A stretch of DNA of 64,000 nucleotides from Hephaestia mangrovi (GTDB lineage Bacteria > Pseudomonadota > Alphaproteobacteria > Sphingomonadales > Sphingomonadaceae). Positions 29,445 through 39,620 of the stretch are shown here, in pieces. The stretch is from positions 434,001 through 498,000 of the forward strand of contig NZ_JAINVU010000002.1 in assembly GCF_019880555.1 (NCBI RefSeq), given 5' to 3'. The notes beneath the pieces are model-generated. The model ran no database searches. It was not told where the DNA came from and worked only from the letters and a program-made list of their open reading frames with translations. A program made the position numbers and the translations under genes. Position 1 is the first letter of the stretch. Each line of letters starts with the position of its first letter.

Positions 29445-29888
29445 ATGCTCTTCGGGCGCAGGCCACGGCAAATCAATCGCGTGCTGATCGTCGAGGACGA
29501 GCCGCTGATCGCGTTCGACACGGAACATTTCCTCTCCGAAGAAGGATTTGAAATCCATGCGACGGTCGATCGCGTCGCGCAGGCGATCGAGCATATCGAA
29601 ACCAGCGGTGAGTCGATCGATCTGGTGCTGGTCGACGTCCAGCTTGCCGATGGCAGCGGCATCGAAGTGGCGGAGGCCGCGCACCGGCACGGTGTCGCCG
29701 CGCTGTTCGTCACCGGCGATTGCCCGAGCGAGGCGAAACACGTCGCCGCCGGTTGCCTCGCCAAGCCATATCAGCAGCGCGACTTGCTAGGCGCAATCCG
29801 GGCGATCGATGACGTGCTACAGGCCCGCAAGGTGCGCAAGCTGCCGGCCGCGTTCACCCTGTTCGCAGAACCAGCGGTGCGGACGTGA
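29445..29888 (+). CDS. Single-domain response regulator
   Basis: 147 residues, almost only a receiver domain. Acidic pair Glu17-Asp18 (RVLIVEDEPLIAFD), phosphoacceptor Asp64 (LVLVDVQLADGSG), the Thr in LFVTGDCPSE and Lys in CLAKPYQQRD are all in place. No output domain, so it probably acts through protein contacts, like CheY or the FixJ-like partners of HWE kinases. No kinase is adjacent. The sequence is nearest to alphaproteobacterial receivers with the KPYQ motif. Confidence 0.9.
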   Translation: MLFGRRPRQINRVLIVEDEPLIAFDTEHFLSEEGFEIHATVDRVAQAIEHIETSGESIDLVLVDVQLADGSGIEVAEAAHRHGVAALFVTGDCPSEAKHVAAGCLAKPYQQRDLLGAIRAIDDVLQARKVRKLPAAFTLFAEPAVRT

Positions 29889-29893
29889 TCCGG

Positions 29894-31027
29894 TCAGGCG
29901 AGGCGAGACTCGACGGCATAGTGGAACAGCCGGATGCCACTCTCCAGCGTGCCGAGCGTGACGCGCTCGACCGCGCCTGAAGCGAGTCCCTCCTGCCCGA
30001 GCGCGCAGGCGCGGAAATCCTCCGCCCCGAACACGCCGCCGTCGAGCAGTTTCCAGCTCTTTTCCCAATGCGCGAGTGCCTTGTCGGTCGTGGGCGCCTC
30101 GGGGACCAGCATGAAATCCTCGACCAGTACGCGGCCGGGCGATTGCGGCATCAGCACCATCAGATTGATGTAATCGGGGCTGACGATCAGCACCGTGCCG
30201 GGAAACATCTGATACGTATAGGTGATCGCGCGCCTCAGCGTCTCCCAATCGCCCGCGGCGAGCGCCTTCGCCTCGATCTCGCGGCCGACCGCCGAGCGCT
30301 GGTGCGGCCCGATCGCGTCGGCGGTCGACACGCCGTCCTTAAAGAAGGGCCCGATCGTCGCGGCGTGCAGCCGCGCAAGGTGATAGCTTTCGAGGAATGC
30401 GTCCATGACCAGTTTCCAGTTCGCCGGCACGTCATGAGTGTGGCGGCGGAACAGGTGCTGGCCGGCGAGATCGAATGCGGCGAAATCCTCGGCCAGAGCT
30501 TCGGCTTCCGAAAAATCGGCTTGTTCGTCGAACGAGAACCAGATCAGTCCGCCCGCCTCGCGCGTCGGCAGGCGTTTCAGGCCATAGTCGCATTTGTCGA
30601 GGCCGGGAAAAGCGTCGGGGCGCGGCACGCCGGCCAGTGCGCCGTCGAGTGTGTAGCTCCATGCGTGATAAGGGCAGACGAGGCGGGGCGTGGCAACTGC
30701 CTCGCTGCCTTCGACCAGCCGCGTGCCGCGATGGCGGCAGACGTTCAGGAAAACGTGCGCGTCGCCCGCCTTGTCGCGGGTGATGAGCAGCGGCTTGCCG
30801 AACCCGTCATGCGGCACCGCCATGTTGCGCTCGGGCAATAGCGCCGACGGCGCGATGACGAGCGGCAGCCGGGCGAACAGCCGCTGCTGCTCGGCGGCAT
30901 ATCGCGCGGGATCGGTATAGGCCGATGCCTCGACATACGTGATGCCGGGAACCGCTTTGCGACGCCCCCCATCGGCAAGATCGCGCGCCAGGGCGAGCTG
31001 TCCTGGCGTCGGACTCAGCGCGTTCAT
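29894..31027 (-). CDS. Rieske [2Fe-2S] aromatic-ring-hydroxylating oxygenase alpha subunit
   Basis: 377 residues. The Rieske centre is made by LNVCRHRGTRLV and LVCPYHAWSYTLDG (two Cys, two His). The mononuclear iron site is in NWKLVMDAFLESYHLARLH (Glu/His/His). AAGGA lies just before the ATG. Such oxygenases use a separate reductase and ferredoxin, which are not nearby; the substrate (aromatic acid, carnitine- or choline-like) is unknown. It is convergent with the receiver gene, with 5 bases between. Confidence 0.9.
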   Translation of the reverse strand: MNALSPTPGQLALARDLADGGRRKAVPGITYVEASAYTDPARYAAEQQRLFARLPLVIAPSALLPERNMAVPHDGFGKPLLITRDKAGDAHVFLNVCRHRGTRLVEGSEAVATPRLVCPYHAWSYTLDGALAGVPRPDAFPGLDKCDYGLKRLPTREAGGLIWFSFDEQADFSEAEALAEDFAAFDLAGQHLFRRHTHDVPANWKLVMDAFLESYHLARLHAATIGPFFKDGVSTADAIGPHQRSAVGREIEAKALAAGDWETLRRAITYTYQMFPGTVLIVSPDYINLMVLMPQSPGRVLVEDFMLVPEAPTTDKALAHWEKSWKLLDGGVFGAEDFRACALGQEGLASGAVERVTLGTLESGIRLFHYAVESRLA

Positions 31028-31090
31028 GGCTTCCTTCTCCGTCGTTTGCAGCTAGTGTCTGCCCGAATCCGGGAGGGAGCAAGACTATTC

Positions 31091-32434
31091 ATGGATGGTG
31101 AAGCCGAGGCGATCGAGAGCGGCGGATGGTGGGCTGCCGTGCGGCCCTATCTGGAAAAGGCGCCGCTTGCCGCGCTTGCGCTCGGTATTTCGTCGGGCTT
31201 TCCCTATGCGATGATCGGCGCGACGCTGACCACGCGGCTGGCGCAGGACAATATCACCAAATCGACGATCACCGCGTTCAGCCTCGCGTTTCTCGTCTAC
31301 AATCTCAAGCCGCTCTGGGCCTGGCTCGTCGATGGTGTGCGTCTGCCGTTGCTCGGCAGGCTCGGCCAGCGGGTATCCTGGCTGATCGTTGCCGGGCTGC
31401 TGGTGATGGCGGCGGTCGCCAACCTCGCGTTGATCGACCCCAAGGCGGATATCGCGCGCGCGGCACTGGCGGCGATCCTGGTCGGCGTGGCGGGAGCGAC
31501 CTTCGATATCGTCATCGACGCCTATCGCATCGAGATTCTCGAGCCGCGGCAGCTCGGCGTGGGCTCGGGCATGAGCCAATATGGCTGGCGGATCGGCTCC
31601 GCCGGCGCCGGCGCGATCGCGCTGGTGATCGCCGAGCGCTGGGGCTGGCAGGCGGCGTATCTCGCTTGCGCGCTGCTTGCGCTGCCGGCGATGCTGACCG
31701 GCCTGATCGTCGGCGAGCCGAGGCGGCATCGCGAGATCGGTGAACGGCGCGATATCAGAACGATCCTCAAGGCAATCTGGGGGCCGTTCGTCCAGTTTTT
31801 CGAGCGGCAAGGCGCGTGGATCGTGCTTGCCTTCATCCTGATTCACAAGATCGGTGACACGCTGGCCAACCTGACTTTCCGCCTGCTGTTCGACAGCCTG
31901 CATTTCAGCAATGATGAAATCGCCTTCTTCGACGTCGGGCTCGGGTTCTGGGCGTATCTGATCGGCATTTTTGTCGGTGGTGTGCTTTACGCCAAGATGG
32001 GGATGAAACGATCGGTGCTGTTCGCGCTGGTGTTGATGATGATCTCCAACCTGTCGTTCGCGCTGCTCGCGGCGGCGGGACATTCCGACTGGGGCATGGC
32101 AGGCGCGATCGGGTTCGAGAATTTTTCGAGTGGGTTCGGCGGTGTCGCGGTGGTCGCCTATTTCTCGGCGCTCACCGATCTGCGCTTCACCGCTGCGCAA
32201 TATGCGCTGATCTCCGCCGCCGCGAGCGTGGTCGGACGCGTGGTGACGGGGACGACCGCTGGCGCGCTGATCGATGCGTTTGGCTATGTCGATTTCTACC
32301 TGCTGACCACGGTGATCGCGCTGCCCGGCGTGCTGTTGTTCTGGTGGATGGTGAGGAGCGGCCTGGTAGACCGCTCGATCGGCAGCGCCGGTGTCGCCGG
32401 TGAAGGAGACGCGCGGGCCCGCGAGGGCGCCTAG
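31091..32434 (+). CDS. ampG: Muropeptide permease AmpG
   Basis: 447 residues with 12-14 membrane segments. The family pattern is seen at LALGISSGFPYAMIGATLTT, FSLAFLVYNLKPLWAWLVDG and FDIVIDAYRIEIL. AmpG imports GlcNAc-anhydroMurNAc peptides released by cell-wall turnover and feeds beta-lactamase induction in many bacteria. The start ATG at 31091 is preferred over 31046. Divergent from the Rieske gene (63 bases). Its last 4 bases overlap the convergent gene. Confidence 0.85.
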   Translation: MDGEAEAIESGGWWAAVRPYLEKAPLAALALGISSGFPYAMIGATLTTRLAQDNITKSTITAFSLAFLVYNLKPLWAWLVDGVRLPLLGRLGQRVSWLIVAGLLVMAAVANLALIDPKADIARAALAAILVGVAGATFDIVIDAYRIEILEPRQLGVGSGMSQYGWRIGSAGAGAIALVIAERWGWQAAYLACALLALPAMLTGLIVGEPRRHREIGERRDIRTILKAIWGPFVQFFERQGAWIVLAFILIHKIGDTLANLTFRLLFDSLHFSNDEIAFFDVGLGFWAYLIGIFVGGVLYAKMGMKRSVLFALVLMMISNLSFALLAAAGHSDWGMAGAIGFENFSSGFGGVAVVAYFSALTDLRFTAAQYALISAAASVVGRVVTGTTAGALIDAFGYVDFYLLTTVIALPGVLLFWWMVRSGLVDRSIGSAGVAGEGDARAREGA

Positions 32435-32877
32435 CCGAGCGGCCGTCCCGCGTCGGTGAAGGCGGCGGCAACAGCTTCGGCGCACGCCAGCACGGCGGCG
32501 ACGTCGCGGGTGCCGAGCTGGTCGGCTAGCAATACCCAGGCCGTGCATGGCGCGCTCGCCGCGCGGGTCAGCACGTTGATCAACGCCGCTTCGGATGGTG
32601 TCGCGCGCGGGCAGCAACAGGGCGCAATTGCGATCGGCTGCGTCGCGGTCGCGGCGAGCTCGTGCATGAAGGCGCGGATCAGCACCAGCGGACGTCGGAA
32701 GCCCTCGCCGAAGTGCGTCACGAAGGCATTGGTGACATGGGCGTCGGCAAGGCCATGCGCGCCGAGTCGGCGGATCGCGAACAGCGCGAGCCGCGCGTTC
32801 GCGTCATCGGGCAGCGCATGTGGCAGCGGGTAAGTAAAGACGGCAGGGCCGGGCGGGGCGGGACTCGCGTCAGTCAT
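32431..32877 (-). CDS. Uncharacterised protein, possibly DUF6628
   Basis: 148 residues, Ala-rich and helical, no signal peptide. It has MTDASPAPPGPAVFTYPLPH, NARLALFAIRRLGAHGLADA, a cysteine-rich turn APCCCPRATPSEAALINVLT and AACAEAVAAAFTDAGRPLG. I believe this corresponds to the sphingomonad family DUF6628, but the name is from memory. Triple cysteine followed by PRAT is a striking motif that could bind metal or redox partners. Convergent with ampG, 4-base overlap. Confidence 0.6.
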   Translation of the reverse strand: MTDASPAPPGPAVFTYPLPHALPDDANARLALFAIRRLGAHGLADAHVTNAFVTHFGEGFRRPLVLIRAFMHELAATATQPIAIAPCCCPRATPSEAALINVLTRAASAPCTAWVLLADQLGTRDVAAVLACAEAVAAAFTDAGRPLG

Positions 32878-32927
32878 GCCAGCATGGTCGCGAGTCTGTT
32901 ATTGCAAGTCAATAGCAACTAAGCGAG

Positions 32928-34244
32928 TCAGTCGGGCAGCTCGTCGTTCGCGGCCAGCACGCCGCCGGCGAGATAGAGCGAGCCGAGGATCAGGACGATG
33001 CGCGGCTCGCCGGGCTCGCCCAGCCGGGCAAGCGCCTCGGCCGGCGTCGTCGCCGTTGCGATGGTCGTTATGCCTAGCGTTCGTGCGGCTTCCGCAAGTG
33101 CTGCCGGCGAGTGGTGGTCATGGCCGGGGACGGGGATTGCAGTGAAGCTCGACGCGATATCGGCGAGCGGGGCGAGCAATCCGGCGGCATCCTTGTTGGC
33201 TAGCATCCCGCAGACGAGATCAAGCGGTCGGTGATCGAGCCGTTCGCGAATCGCCGCGCTGACCGCTTCCGCCGCGGCTTGATTGTGCCCACCGTCGAGC
33301 CACACTTCGCTGCCGGCGGGAAGCAGGGCGGTCAGCGGGCCGGCGGCGAGGCGCTGCATCCGCGCGGGCCAGCGGGCGGTCGTCGCGGCCGCGGCGATTG
33401 CGGCGTTCGGAATATCCAGCTTCGCTTGATGGCGCAGCATCGCGGTGGCCAGCGCGAGATTGCTCGGTTGATGCGGGCCGGGCAGCGCCGGTTTGGGCAA
33501 ATGGAGCGGCCCTTTGCCATCGCGATAGACGATGTCCCTGTCGGTGAGATCGAAATGCCAGTCGACCCCGAGCGAATGCACCGGTGCGCCCGCTGCCGCG
33601 GCGACCTGCGCGATCCGTTGCGTCACATTGGGGGGATAACGCATCGTCACCAGCGGTACGCCTTGCTTGGCGATCCCGGCTTTTTCGCCCGCGATCGCCT
33701 CAAGCGTGTCGCCAAGGAACGACTGATGATCGATGCCGAGCTGGGCGATCCCCGTGACCAGCGGCTGGACCACGTTGGTCGCATCGAGCCGTCCGCCGAG
33801 CCCGACCTCGATCACGCAGGCATCGGCCGGCGTGCGCGCGAAGGCGAGGAAGGCGGCGGCCGTTGTCACTTCGAAGAAACTCGCGCCGATGCCGTCGGCA
33901 TGGTCGAGCACCTCGGCGAGCAAAGTGGCGAGCGTATCGTCGTCGATCAACCGCCCGGCGAGGCGGATACGTTCGTTGAAGCGGACGAGATGGGGGCTTG
34001 AATAGACGTGCGCCTCGAGCCCGGCCGCTTCGATCGCGGCGCGCAGGAACGCACAGGTCGATCCCTTGCCGTTCGTGCCGGCGACGTGAAAGACCGGTGG
34101 AAGCGAACGCTGCGGGTCGCCGAGCCGCGCCAGCAGGCGGGCGATGCGGTCGAGCCCGAGCACGTCGGCGCCGGGCGAGAGCCCCCAGAGCCGATCGAGC
34201 TGCGCCTGGACCGCTGACGATGAGGAGGTGGCGTGATCAGACAT
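32928..34244 (-). CDS. folC: Bifunctional folylpolyglutamate synthase/dihydrofolate synthase
   Basis: 438 residues, Mur-ligase-like. P-loop FHVAGTNGKGSTCAFLRAAI, EVGLGGRLDATNVVQPLV and HNQAAAEAVSAAI region are the FolC marks. It adds glutamate to dihydropteroate and to folates, keeping them in the cell. Last gene after trpB-trpA-accD. The 40-base gap to accD is filled by a hairpin whose 3' arm (GGGAGGGG) is also the folC ribosome binding site, 6 bases before the ATG. Confidence 0.95.
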   Translation of the reverse strand: MSDHATSSSSAVQAQLDRLWGLSPGADVLGLDRIARLLARLGDPQRSLPPVFHVAGTNGKGSTCAFLRAAIEAAGLEAHVYSSPHLVRFNERIRLAGRLIDDDTLATLLAEVLDHADGIGASFFEVTTAAAFLAFARTPADACVIEVGLGGRLDATNVVQPLVTGIAQLGIDHQSFLGDTLEAIAGEKAGIAKQGVPLVTMRYPPNVTQRIAQVAAAAGAPVHSLGVDWHFDLTDRDIVYRDGKGPLHLPKPALPGPHQPSNLALATAMLRHQAKLDIPNAAIAAAATTARWPARMQRLAAGPLTALLPAGSEVWLDGGHNQAAAEAVSAAIRERLDHRPLDLVCGMLANKDAAGLLAPLADIASSFTAIPVPGHDHHSPAALAEAARTLGITTIATATTPAEALARLGEPGEPRIVLILGSLYLAGGVLAANDELPD

Positions 34245-34250
34245 AATTCA

Positions 34251-34272
34251 CCCCTCCCGCGAAAGGGAGGGG
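34251..34272 (-). promoter_or_regulatory. Hairpin masking the folC ribosome binding site
   Basis: CCCCTCCC-GCGAAA-GGGAGGGG, a perfect 8-bp stem; on the transcribed strand the GGGAGGGG arm serves as the folC Shine-Dalgarno. The same kind of CCCCTCCC palindrome is known to me as a dispersed intergenic element in sphingomonad genomes. Confidence 0.5.
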
Positions 34273-34284
34273 CTTTGCGTCATT

Positions 34285-35142
34285 CTAAGCCGCCGCCTTG
34301 GTGCCGGCGCACAGATAGTCGATCAACTCGGCGAGCGTATGGCGTAGTTCCTTACGGTGCTTGACCATATCGAGCATGCCGTGATCGAGCAGATATTCCG
34401 CTCGTTGGAATCCCTCGGGCAGCTTCTCGCGGATCGTCTGCTCGATCACGCGCTGGCCAGCGAAACCGATCAGCGCGCCGGGTTCGGCGATCTGCACGTC
34501 GCCCAGCATCGCATAGCTGGCAGTGACGCCGCCCGTGGTCGGGTCGGTCAGCACGACGATGTACGGCAGCCCAGCGTCGTGCAACATCTGGATCGCGACG
34601 GTTGCGCGCGGCATCTGCATCAGGCTGAGGATGCCTTCCTGCATCCGCGCGCCGCCGGCCGCGGTGAAGATGATATAAGGGCATTTGTCGGCGATCGCCG
34701 CTTCGACGCCGGCAACGAAGGCTTCGCCCACCGCCTGGCCCATCGACCCACCCATGAAGGCGAAGTCCTGCACGCCGACCACCGCTTTGCGGCCCTCGAT
34801 CGTGCCGCGCGCGTTGAGCAGTGCGTCGGGCTCGTTGGTGGCGGTGCGGGCGGCCTTGATACGATCGGTATAGCGTTTGGTGTCGCGGAACTTGAGCGGA
34901 TCGTCAGCAACGCGGGGGCTCGGCAGCGCGCTATAGCTACCCTCGTCGAACGTATAGTCGAACCGCAGATGCGGGCCGATCCGCTCATGGAAGTCGCACT
35001 TCGGGCAGACGTAGAGATTTTCCTCCAACTCCTTGGTGAAGATCATCTGCCCGCAGCCCTTGCACTTGTGCCACAGGTTCTCGGCCGTCTGCGCCTTGGG
35101 AACGAAGGGGATCGCGTTGCGGACGCGGGATAGCCAACTCAT
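34285..35142 (-). CDS. accD: Acetyl-CoA carboxylase carboxyltransferase subunit beta
   Basis: 285 residues. The N-terminal zinc ribbon is visible as CKGCGQMIF and CPKCDFH (four cysteines), then the carboxyltransferase fold with [37 protein letters not shown] and [19 protein letters not shown]. It carries CO2 from biotin to acetyl-CoA, giving malonyl-CoA for fatty acids. The ATG overlaps the trpA stop by ATGA. Confidence 0.97.
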   Translation of the reverse strand: MSWLSRVRNAIPFVPKAQTAENLWHKCKGCGQMIFTKELEENLYVCPKCDFHERIGPHLRFDYTFDEGSYSALPSPRVADDPLKFRDTKRYTDRIKAARTATNEPDALLNARGTIEGRKAVVGVQDFAFMGGSMGQAVGEAFVAGVEAAIADKCPYIIFTAAGGARMQEGILSLMQMPRATVAIQMLHDAGLPYIVVLTDPTTGGVTASYAMLGDVQIAEPGALIGFAGQRVIEQTIREKLPEGFQRAEYLLDHGMLDMVKHRKELRHTLAELIDYLCAGTKAAA

Positions 35143-35929
35143 GCTTCTTCCTTGGTCGTGTTGCGGACGGCGGCAGCCAGGCTCGCAACATAGTCGCGAA
35201 CCGGCGCTGGCGCATCCTTTCCGTGCGCGCCGACCAGCTCGACGATTGCCGAGCCGACCACCACGCCATCGGCTACCCGCGCGACCGCGGCCGCCTGCTC
35301 GGACGTGCGGATGCCGAAGCCGACCGCGACAGGCAAGTCGGTCGCCGCCTTCAGCCGTTCCACCGCCTCGGCGATCGAGGCTTGTGCAGCCTGCTGCTTG
35401 CCGGTGATGCCGGCAACCGAAACGTAATAGAGAAACCCGCTGGCATCGGCGAGCACGGCAGGCAGCCGTGCAGCGTCAGTAGTCGGCGTGGCGAGGCGGA
35501 TGAAAGCAATGCCGGCGGCGCGAAGGGCAGGGCCGAGCACGTCGTCTTCCTCGGGCGGAATGTCGACGCAGATCACGCCATCGACGCCCGATTGCTGCGC
35601 AGCATTGGCGAACCATTCGGCGCCGCGTCGCATCATCGGGTTGGCATAGCCCATCAGCACCAACGGCGTGTCGGGATGCCGCGTGCGAAAGCCTTTGGCG
35701 ATGTCGAGGATGCCGGCGGTCGTCGTGCCGGCGGCGAGGCTGCGCAAGTTTGCCGCCTGGATCGCCGGCCCGTCGGCCATCGGATCGGTGAACGGCATGC
35801 CCAGCTCGATCACGTCGGCGCCGCCCTCGACCAGCGCGTCGAGGATCGCCGGCGTCGGGCCGTCGCCAGCGGTGACGAACGCGACGAGTGCCGGATGCGG
35901 CTTGGCGAACGCCGTCGCGAGGCGACCGC

Positions 35930-35933
<4 letters not shown>
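35139..35933 (-). CDS. trpA: Tryptophan synthase alpha subunit
   Basis: 264 residues, TIM barrel. The ATG at 35933 overlaps the trpB stop (ATGA) and gives [25 protein letters not shown]. The catalytic glutamate and aspartate are in [20 protein letters not shown]. It splits indole-3-glycerol phosphate, channelling indole to TrpB. The phosphate-binding region [20 protein letters not shown] is intact. Confidence 0.97.
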
Positions 35934-37156
<1,223 letters not shown>

Positions 37157-37254
37157 CACGCGCGGCGACATAGCATGATGCGCCGAAAGGGAAAGCCGAT
37201 TGCGCCCGCGCTTACCTCGCGCCATGATACCTTGTCACCTCGGGGGATTAATAA

Positions 37255-39393
37255 ATGAAGTCGTTCCGTACCTTGTTCGCCGCCTCGCTGCTGCTCGGCA
37301 CCGCTGCCATCGCGCAGAGTGAGGCCGGCGCGCCAGCCGCCTCGACGCAGGCCGATCCGAACCTGTGGCTCGAGCAGCGCAACGCGCCGCGCGCGCTCAA
37401 ATGGGTCGAGGCGGAGAATGCCAAGACGCTGCCGCGCCTTGAGGGCGATCCGCGCTACAAGACGTTCTACGATCAGGCGCTCGCGATCGCCTCGGCCGAG
37501 GATCGCATTCCCTATCCCGACCAGACCGGCGGCCGCATCCTCAATTTCTGGCGCGATCAGGCGCATCCGCACGGGCTGTGGCGCTGGACGACGCCGGCCG
37601 ATTACGCGACCGCCGATCCGCACTGGACGACGCTGCTCGATATCGACGCGCTCGGCAAGGCGGAAGGCAAGAACTGGGTGTTCGAGGGCGCGCAATGCCT
37701 GCATCCCGAAGAACGCTACTGCCTCGTCAGCCTGTCGGACGGCGGCGAGGACGCGGTGACGGTGCGCGAATTCGATCTCCAGACTGGCCAGTTCGTCGTC
37801 GACGGCTTCGATCTGCCGAAGTCGAAGCAGGACGTGACATGGATCGATCAGGACACGATCCTCGTTTCGCGGGATTGGGGGCCGGACACGCTGACCAAAT
37901 CGGGCTATCCGTTCATCGTCAAAATGCTGAAGCGCGGCGCGCCGTTGACCTCGGCGACCGAGGTGTTGCGCGGCGCCGCCACCGATCAGGCATCGAGCGG
38001 CGCGATGACGCTGACCGATGGCGAGGGCAATCGCGTCACCTTGCTTACCCGTGCCGAAACCTTCTTCGGCAGTGACAAATACATCCTGACACCGAACGGC
38101 GCGGTGAAGTTGCCGATCCCGAAGAAGGTCAATCCCGCCGGCATGATCGCCGGCCGCGTGCTGTTCCAAACCAGCGAGGACTGGACTGCCGGCGGCAAGA
38201 CGATTCCCGCCGGCGCGCTGGTCTCGGTCGACCTCGCCGACATGCGCGATGACGGCGATCTCCATCCGCGCGTCGTGTTCCAGCCCGGTCCGCGCCAGTC
38301 GATCGACGGGGTGACGGCGACGAAGGACAAGCTGATCCTGGTCTATTCGGACAATGTCCGTGGTCGCGCGGCGGTCTATACGCCCGATGCCGATGGCGGC
38401 TGGTCGTCGCAGCCGCTCGCGTTGCCCGACAATGCGACGATCGGAATCGTCTCCAGCACCGATCGCAACAATATTGCCTATCTTTACGTCACCGGCTTCC
38501 TCGATCCCGATACGTTGTGGAGCGTCGATGCGGCGACCGGCGCGGTCGCCAAGGTCAAGTCGACGCCGGCGCGGTTCGATGCCTCGAACGACGTGGTCGA
38601 GCAGCACGAAGCGGTTTCGACCGACGGCACGAGAATTCCCTATTTCATCGTCCACAAGAAGGGCATGCCGCTCGACGGTTCGACGCCGACGATCATGACC
38701 GCTTACGGCGGCTTCGAGGTGTCGATGACGCCTTATTATTCCGGCACGACCGGCAAGCTGTGGCTCGAACATGGCGGCAGCTTCGTGCTCGCCAATATTC
38801 GCGGCGGCGGCGAGTTCGGGCCGAAATGGCACGAGGCGGGGCTGAAGACTCACCGGCAGATCATCTATGACGATTTCGCGAGCGTCGCGAAGGATCTGAT
38901 CGCGCACAAATATACCAGCCCACAGAAACTCGGCATCTACGGTGGCTCCAACGGCGGCCTGCTGATGGGTGTCGAGTTCGAGCAGCATCCCGAGCTGTGG
39001 AAGGCGGTCGTCATCCAGGTGCCGCTGCTCGACATGATGCGCTACGAGCAGATCGAGGCCGGCGCTTCCTGGGTCGACGAATATGGCAGCGTCAAGAACC
39101 CTGCCGAGCGCGCCTTCCTGGCGAAAATCTCGCCGTATCAGAACCTCAAGCGCGACGTGCACTATCCCGAGCCATTCATCTGGACGACGACGAAGGACGA
39201 TCGCGTCGGGCCCGAGCACGCCCGCAAGTTCGCCGCTCGCATGAAGGAATATGGGCTGCCCTATCTGTTCTACGAGGACACTGCGGGCGGCCATACCGGC
39301 AATGCCGACATCGCCCAGGGCGCGCGGCTGCAGGCGTTGCAGATGGTCTATTTCTCGCAGAAGCTGATGGGGAAGGGCGGCGGCACGCAATAG
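37255..39393 (+). CDS. Exported prolyl oligopeptidase family (S9A) serine peptidase
   Basis: 712 residues. The signal peptide (MKSFRTLFAASLLLGTAAIA) is followed by the N-terminal PNLWLEQRNAPRALKWVEAE segment, a seven-bladed propeller region and the alpha/beta hydrolase domain. The catalytic serine is in YGGSNGGLLMGVEFEQHP, the aspartate in TTKDDRVGPEHARKF and the histidine in DTAGGHTG. Likely a periplasmic or secreted peptidase for short proline-containing peptides. A 744-codon open frame on the other strand is a shadow. Confidence 0.92.
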   Translation: MKSFRTLFAASLLLGTAAIAQSEAGAPAASTQADPNLWLEQRNAPRALKWVEAENAKTLPRLEGDPRYKTFYDQALAIASAEDRIPYPDQTGGRILNFWRDQAHPHGLWRWTTPADYATADPHWTTLLDIDALGKAEGKNWVFEGAQCLHPEERYCLVSLSDGGEDAVTVREFDLQTGQFVVDGFDLPKSKQDVTWIDQDTILVSRDWGPDTLTKSGYPFIVKMLKRGAPLTSATEVLRGAATDQASSGAMTLTDGEGNRVTLLTRAETFFGSDKYILTPNGAVKLPIPKKVNPAGMIAGRVLFQTSEDWTAGGKTIPAGALVSVDLADMRDDGDLHPRVVFQPGPRQSIDGVTATKDKLILVYSDNVRGRAAVYTPDADGGWSSQPLALPDNATIGIVSSTDRNNIAYLYVTGFLDPDTLWSVDAATGAVAKVKSTPARFDASNDVVEQHEAVSTDGTRIPYFIVHKKGMPLDGSTPTIMTAYGGFEVSMTPYYSGTTGKLWLEHGGSFVLANIRGGGEFGPKWHEAGLKTHRQIIYDDFASVAKDLIAHKYTSPQKLGIYGGSNGGLLMGVEFEQHPELWKAVVIQVPLLDMMRYEQIEAGASWVDEYGSVKNPAERAFLAKISPYQNLKRDVHYPEPFIWTTTKDDRVGPEHARKFAARMKEYGLPYLFYEDTAGGHTGNADIAQGARLQALQMVYFSQKLMGKGGGTQ

Positions 39394-39436
39394 TTCCCGC
39401 CGTCGAGACGCCGCTCCGCCGCGAGCCGCCTGTCGG

Positions 39437-39480
39437 GATAGTTTACAGGAGCTCGCGTCGCGGCGAGCGCGTTAACTATC
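39437..39480. repeat. Long imperfect stem-loop
   Basis: GATAGTTTAC (39437-39446) pairs with GTTAACTATC (39471-39480), one mismatch, and the inner part holds GCTCGC/GCGAGC (39451-39456, 39463-39468). It sits in the 227-base gap between two convergent genes. Confidence 0.45.
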
Positions 39481-39574
39481 GTAAGCCGCGCCACAGCGGG
39501 GCTGGCGCCATCTGGCATGGCGGCTGCATCTCGATTGTCCCCCACCGAGCGTCTCCTCATTCGACGCTTTAGCA

Positions 39575-39620
39575 GGGCGGGCCGTTTCGCTTCCCACCAA
39601 CAATGCGAAACGGCTCGCCC
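39575..39620. repeat. 16-bp stem-loop ending at glycosyltransferase stop
   Basis: GGGCGGGCCGTTTCGC (39575-39590) and GCGAAACGGCTCGCCC (39605-39620) pair in 15 of 16 positions. It abuts the stop codon of the leftward glycosyltransferase gene, so it could terminate or stabilise that mRNA although there is no T run. The remaining bases of the gap show nothing recognisable. Confidence 0.5.

Noticed and set aside
31085..32617. 510-codon frame opposite ampG
   Set aside because: AmpG membrane segments are evident on the plus strand; the antisense frame has no domain.
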